Below are positions 5,358 to 5,677 of a stretch of DNA of 5,677 nucleotides, in pieces. This stretch comes from Euzebyaceae bacterium (lineage in GTDB: Bacteria; Actinomycetota; Nitriliruptoria; Euzebyales; Egibacteraceae), in NCBI GenBank assembly GCA_013698135.1, contig JACCVM010000163.1:1-5677 (forward strand), in the 5' to 3' direction. The notes beneath the pieces are model-generated. The model was not told where the DNA came from. It saw nothing but the letters and a program-made list of their open reading frames with translations, and searched no databases. The stretch's first letter is position 1, and each line of letters starts with the position of its first letter. Position numbers and translations under genes: made by a program.

Positions 5358-5677
5358 ATGACGACGAACGCCCTCACACAGACCCAGACCCTCGCTGAAG
5401 TCGAGTCGGTCCTGCGCAGGCTGCTTCCCCCAGGCTGGACACTTGCGGTCGAGCGAAAACCGGTAGGGCAGTGCGGCTGGCGACCGGACGTCATGCTGTC
5501 CATCGCCTCTTCCGCCGGCGAGCGAGTCGTGTTCGTCGGCGAGGTCAAGCGCAACGGCGACGCCCGCCAGATCAGCGACGCCCTCGACCACCTCCGCTCC
5601 CACCTCGACGCCGTGAGCGACACGAGACCGATGTTCATCGCTCCCTGGCTCAGCGCCCGTGCCCGCCAAGCGCTCGC
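5358..5677 (+). CDS. Hypothetical protein with a PD-(D/E)XK nuclease-like pattern, C-terminus cut by window edge
   Basis: I do not recognise a named gene. The first 106 codons are visible and the frame stays open to the edge. After a helical start (TLAEVESVLRRLLPPGW, residues 11-27) comes the strand WRPDVMLSI (41-49), and then VVFVGEVKR (57-65). Asp44, Glu62 and Lys64 have the order and spacing of the PD-(D/E)XK nuclease active site (PD, 17 residues, then E-x-K). A helix (ARQISDALDHLRSHLDAV) and the strand PMFIAPWLSARARQAL follow, in keeping with that fold. From memory, actinobacteria have uncharacterised proteins of this pattern, of about 250-350 residues, in which a DNA-binding domain may follow; that part is out of view. 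The gene is divergent from pcrA with 54 bases between starts, so the two may share control. It could be a restriction-type or repair nuclease, or an inactive relative. The coding call is firmer than the function. Confidence 0.7.
   Translation, partial: MTTNALTQTQTLAEVESVLRRLLPPGWTLAVERKPVGQCGWRPDVMLSIASSAGERVVFVGEVKRNGDARQISDALDHLRSHLDAVSDTRPMFIAPWLSARARQAL

Overview
The window is high-GC DNA (roughly two-thirds G+C), densely coding, with GTG and TTG starts beside ATG. A Tudor-tailed PcrA/UvrD helicase, a free-standing cobalamin-binding mutase subunit and sucC lie close together. This points to an actinobacterial chromosome. I recall a similar grouping of pcrA, a small mutase subunit and sucCD in Streptomyces, but I could not check it, and I cannot name the species.

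Layout. Positions 1-836 (minus) hold the N-terminal 278 codons of sucC, the succinyl-CoA synthetase beta subunit, cut by the window edge. Just upstream in the same direction (879-1274, minus) is a 131-residue cobalamin-binding subunit of an acyl-CoA mutase, starting at TTG. The two probably form one transcript from a candidate promoter at 1320-1349. Facing away from it (1380-1886, plus) is a small protein with one membrane segment, whose outer domain looks like a Rieske fold without its cluster ligands. That gene converges, across a 60-base gap holding a hairpin, on pcrA (1947-5303, minus). A divergent, incomplete gene (5358 to the edge, plus) has a PD-(D/E)XK nuclease-like pattern.

The most interesting element is a 352-residue in-frame intein inside PcrA (3420-4475). 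It sits between Gln and Ser of helicase motif III (GDGDQ/SIYKFRGA), so the helicase should be inactive until splicing restores a 766-residue protein. The splicing residues appear intact: Cys1, the TxxH block, and a C-terminal His-Asn followed by Ser. The domain inserted between the splicing halves lacks a recognisable LAGLIDADG motif. Its first part instead resembles a GIY-YIG nuclease core (FVYL, YRIGHT, an Arg and a helix Glu). Its second part looks like the strand-helix half of a LAGLIDADG fold. A GIY-YIG-like intein would be unusual, but this reading rests on motif pattern alone.

Functionally, the left side belongs to central carbon metabolism: a B12-dependent mutase that may feed succinyl-CoA, next to the enzyme that converts succinyl-CoA to succinate. 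The right side is DNA repair (PcrA) plus a possible nuclease. There are no tRNA, rRNA, CRISPR or insertion-sequence features, and no gene-free stretch longer than about 110 bases.
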